Shown here one piece after another: positions 16,070-29,035 of a stretch of DNA of 62,885 bases (positions are counted from its first letter, which is position 1; each line of letters starts with the position of its first letter). The stretch lies in NCBI GenBank assembly GCA_027604685.1, contig JADHYX010000093.1, positions 1 through 62,885 of the forward strand, in the 5' to 3' direction. This DNA comes from Lobulomyces angularis. Its lineage: Eukaryota; Chytridiomycota; Chytridiomycetes; Lobulomycetales; Lobulomycetaceae. The notes under the pieces were generated by a model. It saw only the letters and a list, made by a program, of their open reading frames with translations, ran no database searches and was not told the DNA's origin. A program made the translations under genes and the position numbers.

Positions 16070-18655
16070 ATGGTTAGTAAACTGCTACTGCAAAAACACG
16101 AAGGCCAATTAAAAAGGAGTTCAGATAGACTAAAAAGTCTTAATAAGACCATCAACTTTGATGCATTAACATACAATGTAAAAAATTTGGTGACGGAATA
16201 CAAGCAGATAGTTTCAACTCAGCAGTCGATAATAAATTTAGTTCTAAATGATCTACCTGATCTGACATATTTAAGCGGATTAAAGAAGCTGAATTATAAC
16301 GAAATAAGCAACTCCAGTAGTGAATCCAATCAGTTGATTTTAACAGGTACACTTAAATATATTATTAATTTTTTTCTTCTTTCTTTTTTAGAAAATAAAA
16401 AAAAAAATAGTGATAAACAAATAGTCAAAAGTGCTTCATTTTTATTTCAAAGTCAAACAGTTGCAAAAAATATTTATAATGGTGTTAAAGTTTTTGATGG
16501 TAAATTGAATATTAAATAATTTTTAAAGTTTTTAAAAACAGAACTTTCCCAATATGAAAAAGAAACTGAAGCAACTGCTATAAAGTCATATTCAGAGAAA
16601 ACAAGTAATGAAGACGAAGCTATGAATGAAAAAAAGCGTCCATCGACAGTGGAAGCTCTAGACCTAATAATGACGGGTATTATTCTTTTTTGTCAAATAC
16701 TCAATTTTTGAAAAATTAACCACAGCTCCAAATACAGCAGAGAATAAATATTGCAATAAATTAATAAAAGGTTTCAGCAGTGAGGATGATGAATTAAATG
16801 ACGGTATCATGGACTCAGGTTTTTTTTTTTCTGTAAAGAAATTGCTTTAACTCTTATATCAGATTCTGAATATTCTGTAACACTGGAAAGTGATGATATT
16901 CAAGCCCAAGTCAATGCGTTTGTAACATCACAAACTAAAATTTTAGTTGACGAACTATTTAATGGTGAAGATACAGAATCAGATACCTTAAAAGATTTGA
17001 TTCTGGTTACCGACGAAGAGAAAAAGTCTCGTGTTGCTGAAAGCGAAATTAATTCTTCGAGTAGTTTTACACTTAATTTTGAAGAGGGAAACATTAAATT
17101 AAATCCCAATGCCATAAAAAACTTCGAAACCGAAACTGATTTTAACGTTGGTTTTCCTAGTAATTTAAATGAAAATCATAAGAACTCCGACCATTTACTT
17201 GCCCAATTGAGTGACTCCATAAAACTCCCTAATATTATTTTTGAAAGTGAAGTTGAATTAGATAAGGAAAAAACTTTATATATAGAAGGGTTCTTCGATG
17301 ATGATATACCCAATTGTGATTCAGAACAATCTGGATGTTCAAAATCTGAAGTCAACAATGAAAACTTTGAGGATTCAAGTATTTTAAGAATAAAAAAATA
17401 CAAATAATTGATATGAGTTATCTTTTGTTTTAGTAAAATTGAATAGAGTATTACTTGAAGAAACTGAGACTACACCTTTGTTAGAAAATACTCATCTCAG
17501 AACTGCAATATACGATTTTCCTGATGATTGCAATGTGGAAAAGAGTAGTGATGAAGTGAAGGAGCCAACTGCTGAGTCAAATTTAAGTGAACATGATATT
17601 CCTCTTTCTCCCAGTTTAATACTTGAAAGCGACTTTTTCAGTTCTGTAAAGGACCAAGCGGATAACGATTTAAGTGCATTAGTGAATTTACCATTTTATG
17701 AAAAAAATTTTCAAGATAACATATTAAAAGGAGTTAATGAATGTCTACCTGCGAAGGAAAGTAACTTACCCGTGATTATTTTCGAACCGAAGGAAGAGAT
17801 TATTGATGCACCATACATTGTATCAGCGGGGAATAAACTAATTGAATCTGATGATCTTAAGAATCAGTTGGAGCAAAAAACCGGTAACTTTTTTTTTAAT
17901 ACAAAGTGCCAAAAACAAGAAGAAGTCTTAAAATTGGACGAAAATAACAATGTCAACGATTCTACAAAACTTGAAAAAGAAGAAAACACCCCAGAACTCT
18001 ATGAGTTTTCAGTAGAAAAATCAAAAACATGCTTAGAAAGAGATTACACACTCACGGAATTAAAACAAGAAAATGACATTACAGATTTAATATACGATAA
18101 CCCGAATAATTTTTTGTTTGTGAATGATAAAAGTCTAGTTGACTTAATAGGTATTTTTGATACCGTTTCGGAAATTTTATATATTTTTTTTAAACAGAAT
18201 TTGACCGTTGCCTAGAATCAAATTTTGTTAAGGATGCTGACCCTGATTATGTTATAAAAATACCAGCTACGAAAAAGATTAATAATGATGACACACCCAC
18301 TGTAGTTTTACTGATGAGAGAAAAACTCAATTATCCAATAAATATTGATGAAAACCAAGAAACTGTTTCCCAGATTACAGGCTTATTACCAGTGAACGAA
18401 AAACAGGCTACGATGAATGCGAAAAAAGAAGAAGCTGCCGCTACTATTTCCCAAATGCAATTACAAAATAAACCAGATCTAGAAAAAAAATCATGGCTTG
18501 TTAGTCAAGTTTCTTCCCAAGCATTACTTAAAGGAGTATTAATTAATCCTGTAATAAATTTGAGTAAATTTGTTAAAAGTGAAAGTTATGAAGTATTTGA
18601 CGATTTAAAATGGTACTTCAATTTTAGTCTAAGTACAGAAAAGGAGCATTCTTAG
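16070..18655 (+). CDS. Large acidic uncharacterised protein
   Basis: Seven or so exons separated by short introns give about 740 residues. The N-terminal part (QLKRSSDRLKSLNKTINF, then VKNLVTEYKQIVSTQQSIIN) is helical and charged, probably a coiled coil. A short hydrophobic-acidic motif (LNDLPDLTYLSG) follows. The long middle is strongly acidic and rich in Ser, Asp, Glu and Asn, with many short clusters such as DSEYSVTLESDD and FFDDDIPNCDSEQSGCSKSE; it looks disordered. The C-terminal 150 residues regain order (KSWLVSQVSSQALLKGVLI, SKFVKSESYEVFDDLKWYFN). No signal peptide, membrane span or catalytic motif is visible. I do not recognise it. The start is the first ATG in frame. The model is supported by consistent frame and GT-AG junctions through the gene. 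Confidence 0.65.
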
Positions 18656-18752
18656 TTATTTTCTGTTATTTGCAATTGAATAATTTAAAAAAAAAAAAAT
18701 TTTAATTATATAGAAGAAATATTTTATAAAAAAGATTATTAAAAAAAATTTC

Positions 18753-21350
18753 ATGTTAAATTTATTCAAATTTGAAATATATGATGAAAGTGAATTTGAA
18801 AAAATTATAAGTGAAAATCAAGTAGTTTTATGTTTTTTTCACAACATTAGTGACAGGTATAGCTTTTAGTTATTTATAAACTTCCTGTGTACTTTACTTT
18901 GTTTTTAGTCGATCTCAAAAATCTAATGATGTTTATCCTAAATTTGAAAGTTTTTCCCAAAAGTATACGCAGATAAAATTTGCATCAATTGACGTTGAGA
19001 AAGTTAATATTAGTAGCGAAAATATTAGATATATCCCCACATTTATTACTTATTTAATGGGAAAGAGGTTTGAAGTAATATTGGAAACTGGTGATCTGGA
19101 AGATATGTTGTTGAAAGTTTTAGAGGAGTTAGACTATTTAAAAGAAAGAGCGCATTCAAATAAAAGTTTTACGAATGAAAAATTTTCGTATGTTGTATTT
19201 TTTTATTATATACTTTTAATTAAAAAAAAAAAACGTGCAGGGAAAAAGAGGTATGGACAATTTTGTTTATTGGAGAAGCATTAAAAGACTATGAAGGAAA
19301 TCATATTAACGATCTAAGTTTTTCAAAAGGTGATATGATAGAAGTTAGAGGTATAGAGTCAGAGGTTGCTATTTTTTTTTTTAAATTTCTTATATATCCT
19401 ACTGATTACTAGCATTGGCAAAATGGCGTCAATTTATCAACAAATGATTTTGGTTCGTTTCCTTCAAAATTTATTAGTCAACAAGATTTTGGATTGGGAA
19501 CTTCAGCTTTTTCTTCCTCAAACAAAACACTGGAAAAGACAAATACTGCAACAAAACCTGCGTTTTTTTCTCCTACAAAAAAATTATCCACAAGCAACTC
19601 GAATATGGATGTAACAACTACTACAGAATTTGCATCTCATAGGGGAATTGAAAAGCGAATGGCACCGCCTTTGCCGGAGAGACCTAAAAATAGCGTCCAA
19701 AATGCAAATATTAATAATAGGGATGTTTTTAGTAAATTGGAGAATGTTGAAGACAGTTCAGAATTTATTCAAAATTATGATTTTCTATTTGCAGGTAGTT
19801 TTTTAAATTTTTTTTTAAAGTTAAACATTTATCATAAAATAGATGAATATGCTTCAAATTGCCCAAAAGAATGCGAAAGCAGCATTAAGAATTTGGCTAA
19901 CTATTTGGGCAATTTTTCTGAAGATCCATACTATACATGTCGAGTAATTTACACTTGGATAGCGCTAAATATACACTATGATGTTGAAGGTTTTTTGAAA
20001 GGTAACATTAAAAGGCAAGATTCAGAAAGTTGTTTAAGAAGCAAAACTGCCGTTTGTTCTGGATATTCACAAATTTTCAAATCTTTATGTGACGAATTAA
20101 ATATAAGATGTACTATCATTAATGGTATTATTATCTTTTTTCAAATTGGTGTAACCTTTTCCGTTTAGGATATGGGAAGGGTTATGGCACTTCTGCAGGT
20201 GATGAAAAAATTATTTTATATAACGGAAGTATGTGCAACCATGCATGGTGTAGTGTGGAGATTAACCAGGATATTTTTTTCATTGAAAAGTAACAACATA
20301 TATAGGCAATTGCCATACTAATTAAATTACTGGGCTTTTAGTACATGGGGGGCTGGTTACTTGTGTTCTAACAATACATATTGTAAAAAGTTTAACGACT
20401 TTTACTTTTTAACTAGTCCAAAAAATTTTATTCTCAATCATTTTCCGGAAAAAAAAAGGTATCAGTATTTAGAACAAAATTTAAGTGAAAGCGAGTTTTT
20501 AAGACTGCCTTGCTTAAAACCAGGTAATGGTTTTTTTTTTTTTTTTTTAACCAAATCATCTCTTTTTTTTATTTTTTTTTATCCTAAAGCTTTTTTTAAA
20601 TTAAAATGTACATTGATAAAACCAAGAAACTTTGAAAATCACTCTGATTTTATGTCTATAATTGAAGTGAGTCAACCAGAAGAGGTGTTTGAAATTGAAA
20701 TTAAAGTTGGTGGTGTCAAAGACGAAGATGAAAATTGTCTAATAGTAAATTTTTCTTGGGCGAAATTTAGTGAACAAGTTAAATGTTTGGGTCAAATGCA
20801 CAGAAAAAGGTAGAAAAAATTTTAAAAAATTGCTTAATGGCTTAAAAATTTTTAAAAATTATAACTATTTTTCAAATATAATTATAGTGATGGATTCAGT
20901 TATTTTAATGTAAAAGGTATTTGTCCAGAATATGGAGAAGGCAGACTCAATATATTTGAAAGAAAAAATAATGAAGAAGTTATAAACTTTTTAATAAAAA
21001 ATAAGCATGTTGCAAAAAATCAAAATTGTTTTGCACAAAAATTTTCTTCAGAAATCGAGTTTACATTATTAAAACCAATTTTCAATAATTTACAATTGAA
21101 TCAAAGATACGATTTTATTTTAAAACCATACACAAAATTGCAAACTATTAGTGATAAACTATCGGTGGTTATTTGTTTTGACGGAAAAGTAGTCAATTTT
21201 AAAAAGGATACTGTGGATGGTTTTTTTATACTGGATAATTTTTTGATAGAATTTGAAGGTCAGTATATGGTTGGGTATATGGAAGAATTTGGCGAAATTT
21301 CAGGGCTATATACATTTCAAGGAAATTCTTATAATTTTCTTTATAAATAG
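18753..21350 (+). CDS. Thioredoxin-like / SH3 / transglutaminase-like protein (Cyk3/KY family)
   Basis: Architecture in order: an N-terminal thioredoxin-fold domain of about 110 residues (ENQVVLCFFHNISD, IKFASIDVEKVN, IRYIPTFITY) without the CxxC redox pair; an SH3 domain (ALKDYEGNHINDLSFSKGDM, then FGSFPSKFI); a linker with a proline motif (APPLPERP); a transglutaminase-like core (SKTAVCSGYSQIFKSLCDEL, CNHAWCSVEI, then ENTWGAGY); and a C-terminal region like that of kyphoscoliosis peptidase/Cyk3 proteins (FNDFYFLTSPKNFILNHFPE). Fungal Cyk3 has SH3 plus a transglutaminase-like domain and acts at the division septum. Here Cys (codon 20055-20057) and His (20240-20242) of the triad are kept. The usual Asp before xTWGAG is Glu (20285-20287). 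The thioredoxin-like domain is not part of Cyk3 as I know it. A role in cytokinesis or cytoskeleton is inference. Confidence 0.82.
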
Positions 21351-21476
21351 ATACATTGCAAAAAAAAAAAAAACAAACATTCATCATTATTTGCGAAAAA
21401 AATAAAAAATAAAATTATCCAAAAGCTAAAATAAAAATAAAAAACAAACAAAGCAAAAAAAAAAAAAAAAACTCTT

Positions 21477-24400
21477 TTAGTGAGTTAAAATTTTTAAACT
21501 TTTTATCTCAAAGGCAGAAAAACTTAAGAAAAAGTGATTTGTTTCAACAATTTCAACTTTACTGATCAAATCTTCCAAAATGTTACATTCAAAAGCTTCT
21601 TTTAAATTCAACGAACTATCAAAATAAATAACAAAAATAAAAATAAAATAACCATTTTAAATATAGTTTACCTGGTTATTTTTACTTTGGTTTTACCACC
21701 GCTTGATTCATAAAATCTCAAAACTAATCCGCTGTTATCTTCAGATATTTTTATGGTGTCCAAAACAACTTGATTACTTTCAGTTTTAAAAATGGCCCCA
21801 GAATTTTTTACCTTGGAAGGAATAACAACAGGTGGAACATTAAATTGATAAGCTATCGAAAAATTAAAAAAAAATTGAATGAAAATTTGAAAACCTCTCT
21901 GAACAACATCGCTCTCATGAAAGGTTCCTCTGTGTGGATAAATTGCATAATTAAAATTGTGTAAACCAATATCACAATTAGCATCTGGAGCTTTAGGGGA
22001 TCTGAGCAAACTCATTCTAATTACATTCTCATGGACAGCATGTCCATATTTACAGTCGTTGAAAAGGGCAACGCCAAATCCATGTTCACTTAAATCCACA
22101 AATTTGTGCCCACAGACTTCAAATTTTGCCATATCCCAACTATTTTGAGTTTACTCAATAATTATTTAATTAAATTCTTTTTTACCTGGTGTTACAATGT
22201 GTAGGTCTCTGTACATATCCAAATTGAGTTTCATAAGTGGCATAATCGCATGAAACATCAACCGCTATAGTAACTTTAGGTTATTTTTCAAAATTTGGGG
22301 AATAATTACGAAATTCAACTTTTAGCATCCTTCTATTTTCTTTCCAGTTTACAATGGTTTCAAATTCAACAACTTCAATAATTAAAATTTAGTAAATATG
22401 TATATATAAAATTAGCACCTGGACTGGAAACATTAACTATGATAGATTGCACTAATGTAGAAGTGGTGGTGATTTTTGCTTCAACCTCTAAAACTACGCG
22501 CAAAGGACCATTTTCTTTGATTCTAACACTTCCTAAAGATGCGTCCCAACCTTTTTCTAAATGGTAAATTTCAACATCCCAAGCTAAAAGATTCAAATTG
22601 ACTGTTAAAATAAATTTTCGTATTTATTTTACCATCCCAGTATAATGGAATATCTTCATATAATTTAAAAACATTTGCATGAGATCCATGAGGAATTGCT
22701 TCTCTACCTATTTGTTTGTCGTATAATGAAGTTAGTCTAAAAAAAAAAAAAAAAAAAGCATTAGTAAATTTTAATTTTATTTATACAAAACCTTCCATGT
22801 TGATCAACTGTTAAGGTAATAAATTGATTTTCTACAATATATTCCTTAATCGAAACATTATTAACTAGAACAAATTGTCCATCAACTTTTAAATTTTGTT
22901 CGTTAACTTTAATTTAGTAATAAAAAAAAATAAAAAATTAAAAAAAATACAAACCCCTCAGTGTTTTAAACTTGCCAAGGTCATTATACAATGAAGTACC
23001 GCTACTGAAGGACAGTTCTTCTAATTCTGAAAGCAATACAAGCCCTTTCCCATTAGAAGTAGTTTGGATCACGTTTCCTTCTATTAATTTTGGTTCCACT
23101 TCAATTACGGAAGAGGGTAAATTCCAAGAAGTGGAGTTAAATACAGTTAATCCAGGTTTTTCAGAAAGGCTTTGTATAGCATGTTCCACTAACTTATTAC
23201 CTGACTTTTCGACTAAACAAAATAAAATTGAATTTGTATTTTTTAAAGTACCGTCTTCATAAAAATTCCAGGCATCAATATAAACCATTTCAATACTAGA
23301 ACCTGGTAATACATCATGGAACTGATTTAGTAATACTAATTTCCATAATCTGTCAAGTTCCTTCTTAGGATAAGCATATTTCGACGTAACTACACTTATG
23401 GAGCTTAACATTTCCACTTTTCTTAATAAATATTCGGAACATCTGTTGAACTTTTTCACCTTTGCATGTGTAGTATACGTTCCCCTATGGAGTTCAAAAT
23501 ACTGAAGTAAAGTTGATTTAAATAATAACTTTTTTAGAGAAGAGTACCAATTCCCCTTTCCAAGATACCAAATTATTTGATCGAGAATCTAATTCTTTAT
23601 AAAATTCTTCTGGTTCTCCAAACTTTACTTTTGCTAGAAAAAAACATTAGGATATATCTTGCAAATATCGTACCAGGCATTCCAGCAATGGATTGAAGTC
23701 GACGCAAACGTTCTTTTTATTAAATAAATAGCATCGTTAACTAACTGCTAAATATATACCTATCATAGAGGATAACGGTCCTCCACCACCATCTCCATTA
23801 CCAAAAAGTAATAAAGAACGGTCAGAGTATTCCTTGTCTTTATTGTTCGAAACACTAAATGCAACCTCTTTTGGAGTAACTTGGGCACAATAGGTGTCAG
23901 CAGGACAAAAATGTGTTAAAACTGATGTCCCATCTAACCCAACCCAGTTAAAAGTGGTATTTGGAAACTATAGCAAAAATTTTATTGAAATAAATACATG
24001 ATAATAATAAAGTTTACCTTATTAATATTGTTCCACGATAATTCTAAATTTAAAATTAATTAAAAAATATGAATTTCAATTTACTTTGAGTGAAAAAATA
24101 TTTCAAGTCTGATTTTTTTATAATCTGGGGTAGCTGAGCCGAATAACCAAATGTATCTGGTAGCCAAAAAACTGTGGATCTTAAAAAAAAAATTATTTAA
24201 TTAATACAGTATATTGGTATACCTTTTTCCGAAAGTTTTTTGAAAATAATTTTGCCCATATAAAAATTGTCTGCAAAAGGATTCACCTGAAGGAACCTCA
24301 AACAAAATTAAGGAAATGAATTTCGTTATACTTACATTACAATCCATTTCAACCCATGTTCCACCAATTGGAATAAAATTTCCTGATTCAACTTTTTTTT

Positions 24401-25717
24401 TAATTTTGTCAAAGAGTTTGGGATAAATCTGTTCTACCCATTCAAACTGCTGAGCTTGAGAGCAGCTAAATTTGTATTCTGGGAAACGATCCATTAAACC
24501 ACACTGAGTTGCCTTCAATTTCAAAATAAACTTAAGCAATCAAAAAATAATAACTTTCTTACCCACGACCTTGCACACTTTCTTTTGGTTTCATCATATG
24601 GCCATAACCAAGCTGTATCAATGTGGCAGTGACCTGTTGCGGTTATTATGTGATCAGCATATCCAAATTCTTTTCTAGATTCAAAAAACTTCTCAGCAAT
24701 TTCGAGCCCGGCAATAAGAGTACTATATTAAGCAAAGCCTTTAGCCTAATTCAGATAATTTTTCTTTTTACCTTGGTTCATCATGTTTGACGGTATTAAC
24801 AATTTTATTTGCAGTGTAAATAGCATCAGCCGCTATCTGTGAAGTAGATGCAATATCCTTTGCTATCCCTCGAATAATTTCGAAATCCCATCTAAGAAAA
24901 ATAACTTTATTTAAAAAAAATTTTTTAACACTTCTTTTATACAGCAAATGATGGGCTTCAACATTTGGTACAGCTATTTGAAAAGTTTCAATTTTAAAAG
25001 TTCTGTTCGGTAATGGTGCCGTTATAATTCCTGCTTCACCTCCAGGATTTCCAAACTATTGTATAAAGTTGGATGAACAATAAGGTGTTAAAAATTTTAC
25101 CATTCCATTCAAAGCAACTTCTAGAAAAAATTCAATAACTTCACCTCCTTTTACGGAATTTGAAATTAATACCTCTATGTGTCGATCACCACCTAATCCT
25201 CCAGTAATTCCTTGTAGAGGTGTTCTTTATTTAATTTAAAGTTAGAAAGAAAAAAAGAACTAGTTCATATACCCACACTTAGAATAAACCAGCGCTTCAC
25301 AGCCGGGGTCAAACAACAAAACAACTTGCTCATTTTTATAATCGGATGGAACTTCAAATACAACATTTATCCAATAGGTTGCCCAAGATGGTCCCATAAC
25401 CAGGTCAGATTTGGTTCCTGGAATAAACTGATTTTTTACTGCCTCATGAAATGGTCTAAAAATAAAAAAATTGCTAAAAAAATTTAGTTTGATTATTCAA
25501 TACATTCTATCATCAGGTTTAAAAAAAGTAAAATTTTCAATTTTTGTGTTCTTTTTCCATAAAGTTGCATATAAATTTACATCATGAAATTGATCTCTTA
25601 GAAAAAAAAAGAGGCAGTAATTAAAATATGTTTATTATTTTAAATAATTTAGATCGAATTTTACCTTGATGTAAATTTATCTAATCTTTCGATTGTAATA
25701 TTTCGATGTTTTTGCAT
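21477..25717 (-). CDS. Alpha-mannosidase, GH38 (MAN2C1/Ams1 type)
   Basis: A minus-strand gene of many exons encodes a GH38 alpha-mannosidase of about 1000 residues. It is the cytosolic MAN2C1 / vacuolar Ams1 class that trims free oligomannosides. It begins [17 protein letters not shown], typical of this class, and has no signal peptide. The zinc/substrate block reads [20 protein letters not shown] (about 24570-24640). The block with the catalytic nucleophile is [16 protein letters not shown] (Asp about 24150). Later come the [20 protein letters not shown] segment at about 23310 and [20 protein letters not shown]. The C-terminal beta domain has [20 protein letters not shown] and ends [11 protein letters not shown]. 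All hallmark segments are intact. It faces the transglutaminase-like gene tail to tail, 126 nt apart. Confidence 0.93.
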
Positions 25718-26023
25718 CTCTACTACTTTAAATCACCAAATTAAAAAATTTTTGTAAAAAATTAATCCACCTTAAACCATTTTATCTTTAGGACATATTC
25801 TGGATGCTATGTTGCTCACATATCCTGAGTTCTGAAAACCTAGGAATGAAACGCAGTGCATATCAGCAAGAAACCTTTAGTCCAGAGAAATTTAAGAACA
25901 TTTTATATTAAATTATTGTAAAAAATTTTCTATTAGAAGAAGTGAATTGTTTTATATTAATCCTTTTAGTAAATCTACATCGATGCTTTTAATATTTACT
26001 TTCTAAAAATCTACGATATTATT

Positions 26024-26880
26024 TTACTTGGGACATTCTCTCCAAGTAACTCCATATGATTGCGTACTTGCAAATGTAATTATATCATTGCTCATATGAC
26101 CACTTAAACCTGAAAGTATTTTGTGAGGCCAAAATTAAGTTATTAATTAATTTATTATTTACCATTTGCTCCAGTAACAGCGACATTAGTTTTAATATTT
26201 AAATTTGTTGTTCCAGTACAATCACTCCACACTTTATTAGCGAAACTCGATTCTTCAGCATATGACTGTAAAGCTAAAGGCCCCTGAAAACTAATATAAT
26301 GGTTTAATTTTATCTAATTGAAATTACTTTTTGGAAGTCGATGACTGTTCTGTTGAACCTTGAAAGTAGTAAAGCCCACTGTGCATTCCAGATACTCCTT
26401 GCTGAAGTTCTACACTCCCTTTATCTACAAAAAAATTGTCCTATATTAACAACAAAATCATAAAAAACTATACATTGAACAGTTGACAAAGAAAACTGCC
26501 ATCCAGGGCTATATTTAAAAATAGCATTAATTTGGCAACTTCTTCGAGCTTCAGTAGGAACAGAACCAGGAGCTAAACAAAAATTAAATTTATCCATTTT
26601 ATATTGAGTTCATCTTACAAATTGAAGCCTTGAAACTAGTGTAGGTTAACGTAAATTTTGTTTTATCATCACTTAAAAAATTTGAAAGCGAATCTTGAGG
26701 ACAACCACTGTAGAAAGAAATTAAAAAAAAGCTATATCAAGCTCCTTACCTGCCCCCATAAGTTATTGAATCGATGGAAACTGCAGGTTGTGAAGCTGCT
26801 GGTGCAAATTCAACAGAAAAAGCTACAGTCAAAGCTAAGAGAAGGGATGATAAACTAGTGGTTTTTGAGAGCAACTTCAT
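26024..26880 (-). CDS. Secreted DUF4360 protein, copy 1
   Basis: The protein starts with a clear signal peptide (MKLLSKTTSLSSLLLALTVA). After splicing it follows the DUF4360 pattern: ITYGGSGCPQDSLSNFLSDD, TEARRSCQINAIFKYSPGWQ, YYFQGSTEQ, VWSDCTG, and a final SYGVTWRECPK. Four cysteines sit at the positions shared with the two neighbouring paralogues (GCP, SCQ, DC, REC), presumably two disulfides. DUF4360 is a small secreted beta-rich domain without assigned biochemical function; it occurs in fungi and some bacteria. It is transcribed divergently from copy 2, 656 nt away. Sequence divergence from copy 2 is high outside the motifs, so the duplication is old. Confidence 0.85.
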
Positions 26881-27536
26881 TTTATTGGTATTATTATGAA
26901 ATATTGAAAATAAAATTTTTAAAAGTTGACATTTGGAATGGATAAGGTCATTGCGGATTTAAGATTGCGTTAGGGTTTTGTGTTTTAGTTTATACTGTAA
27001 AATAATTTAAACACAAAAACTACACAAACCACAATCATAGACACAAACTTAAGCATGCAGGCGCTGTACCCATATTTAGTTAATAACTGTTTTAGTAGTG
27101 TTGTGGTGTTTTAGTTTAGTTTAAATATTAATACATTTATCTACAATTGTTAAGGCAATTAATATATATTATACATAAATTCAATTTAACAGAATATTCA
27201 AAAAATACAATTACCTTTATTTTTTTGGTACTTTGTTTTCCTTTTTTAACAAAATTTTAAAAATAGAAATACCACTTTTTAAACCTCTTTACATAAAACT
27301 TCTTTTATTTTAATTATAAACTACATAAAAAATAGAGTTAAATTGGTACCAAAATAAAGAAAAAGCAGGAAAAAGCAGAAAAGTAATGCAATATACTGCG
27401 GAGAGGAAAGCAAAACAAGAGTACAAAAGATAGTAACAGAGTTTTAGAATATCAAAAAAAAAACTTCCAAAAATTTATTATAAAAAGTAGCAAACCTTCC
27501 ATAAGTATGAAACTACAATAAAATAAATTAAAAAAA
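26881..27536. promoter_or_regulatory. Shared divergent promoter region of two DUF4360 genes
   Basis: This 656-nt stretch lies between the start codons of two head-to-head DUF4360 genes, so it must hold both promoters. It has a C/A-rich tract with repeated ACACAAA-type words around 27008-27055 and a small patch of higher GC around 27055-27070 (GCATGCAGGCGCTG). I see no clear TATA box for either gene and no open frame. Regulatory function is inferred from position only. Confidence 0.45.
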
Positions 27537-28241
27537 ATGAAATTCGCTGTTGTTGCTAGCTTGCTTTCTGCTCTTACCGTTGCTGCTGATGTCCCAGTTT
27601 CTGTAAGAAAAATTTGATTTATATTTAATGTATAAATTTTGTTAGGGAGATGCTCCTCCTCCAGGTTCAGTAACCATTGGCAAAGTTATTTATGGTGGAA
27701 GTGGTTGTCCTCAAGGAACTGTATCCCAAAATTTCAACTCTGACAATACTGCCTTTACCTTATTATTTGGTATATTAGATATTTTAATCTTCATATTAAT
27801 AAATTCAATTTAGATTCCTATTATGCATCAATTGGCCAAGGTGTTCCTATTACTGAAGCCAGAAAGAACTGTCAATTCAATGCTGAATTAAAAGTTCCAC
27901 AAGGATGGCAATTTTCTCTCTTAACTATTGATTACAGAGGTTTCTTGGCTTTAGATTCTGGAGTTACTGCTCAACAATCTTCCAACTATTACTTCCAAGG
28001 TAGTATCAACCAAGCCAGAAAAACTAGTACTTTTACTGAAGTTAATAATGGGGATTACACCATTAGAGATACTTTCGGTTTAGTTTCAACTGTTTGGAGC
28101 GATTGCAATGCCAGTGCCAATTTGAACGTAAACTCTCAAGTTAGATTATCTGGTCCATCTGGTAAAAATGGTTTAATCACTGCTGATTCTACCGATTTTA
28201 AAGTTACTCATAAGTATGGTATCCAATGGAAAAAATGTTAA
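27537..28241 (+). CDS. Secreted DUF4360 protein, copy 2
   Basis: Three exons. The first encodes a signal peptide (MKFAVVASLLSALTVAADVP). The mature part reads GKVIYGGSGCPQGTVSQNFN, TEARKNCQFNAELKVPQGWQ, SLLTIDYRGFLALDSG, GDYTIRDTFGLVSTVWSDCN, ending YGIQWKKC. This is the complete DUF4360 pattern with the four shared cysteines. Size (about 205 residues) is normal for the family. Introns are short: the first begins right after VPVS, and the second after LLF with the frame restored at DSYYAS. Codon use is skewed toward C-ending codons in places, unlike the neighbouring housekeeping genes, which suggests strong expression. Function is unknown; by location it is a secreted or cell-surface protein. 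Confidence 0.9.
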
Positions 28242-29035
28242 ATTTGTTTTTGATAGTGTGCATTATTTTTAGAAAGTAGAAAAAATAAAAGTTAATTTTT
28301 TTTCATTTAGAATTTTTTCTTTACAAAAAGCTGAATTTTTCTTGAATTTGCTTAGTTTACTCTCAATCTTCTTTTTTCTTGATGCAAATTCCCAATCTAT
28401 TATCAGTGAACCTGTTAAAAATATTTATTTGTAGAATTAATTATGTTTATAATGTGAAATCAAACAAAAAATAAATGTTAATGTCCAGTCTAAAACAATG
28501 CAGAAGTTGATAAAAAAAACCGTATGCAGGACTTGAACATGCAACCTTTGGCGCCGAAAACCAATGCGCTAACCATTGCGCCAATACGGCAATTAGAAAG
28601 GAATAATTGAGGAGCTACTTAAATTTTAATTAATGGAAAATTGTCCAATGTCAAATTATTGAAGTCATATTGCCCAAGCACTAAGTGATACAAAGGAATG
28701 TTTATTGGCCAACAATGCTGCAAAATTTACTGAGGGGTGTGTTGATAATTATCTTTTTTGCAATTAATTTTAAACTTAACATTCTGCTTCATTTCCTTGA
28801 ATAATGTTGTTTAATGTAGTTCTAATAGGTTCAGATGGTGTTTCAACATTTATACTAAAAAATTTTTAGAAAAATGGATGTACATTGTATGAGTCTAATT
28901 TTGATAAAAAGAGGATTTTCACCACTTTTTCAACACAAGCTTTTGTCGCCACAATTATTTTTGCATTTAAACTTCAAATAATGCAGAATTTTTTAATATT
29001 ATAAAAAAAATTTTGATAATTTACTAGAAATGTGC
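28242..29035. other. Intergenic region around a tRNA gene
   Basis: Between DUF4360 copies 2 and 3. Apart from the tRNA at 28519-28590, a short plus-strand segment at about 28678-28767 is open and reads QALSDTKECLLANNAAKFTE then GCVDNYLFCN and a stop. It has no start codon or partner exon that I can find, and may be a remnant. A TATAAAAA sequence at 29000-29007 lies 29 nt upstream of the start codon of DUF4360 copy 3 and could be its TATA box. Confidence 0.4.
28519..28590 (-). tRNA. tRNA-Arg (anticodon UCG)
   Basis: On the minus strand a 72-nt cloverleaf can be folded. Acceptor stem GCCGTAT pairs with ATACGGT, ending in a G-U pair. The D-arm stem is GCGC/GCGC with loop AATGGTTA. The anticodon stem TTGGT/GCCAA carries the seven-base loop TTTCGGC, which places TCG at the anticodon and reads the CGA codon of arginine. 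The T-arm has the loop TTCAAGT closed by GCATG/CCTGC with one mismatch. The 3' side is followed by a run of eight T on the minus strand, a Pol III terminator. No intron. The identity depends on the loop alignment; the fold itself is convincing. Confidence 0.85.

Noticed and set aside
26658..26858. Plus-strand open frame within DUF4360 copy 1
   Set aside because: Antisense shadow of the signal-peptide exon, which is well supported on the minus strand.
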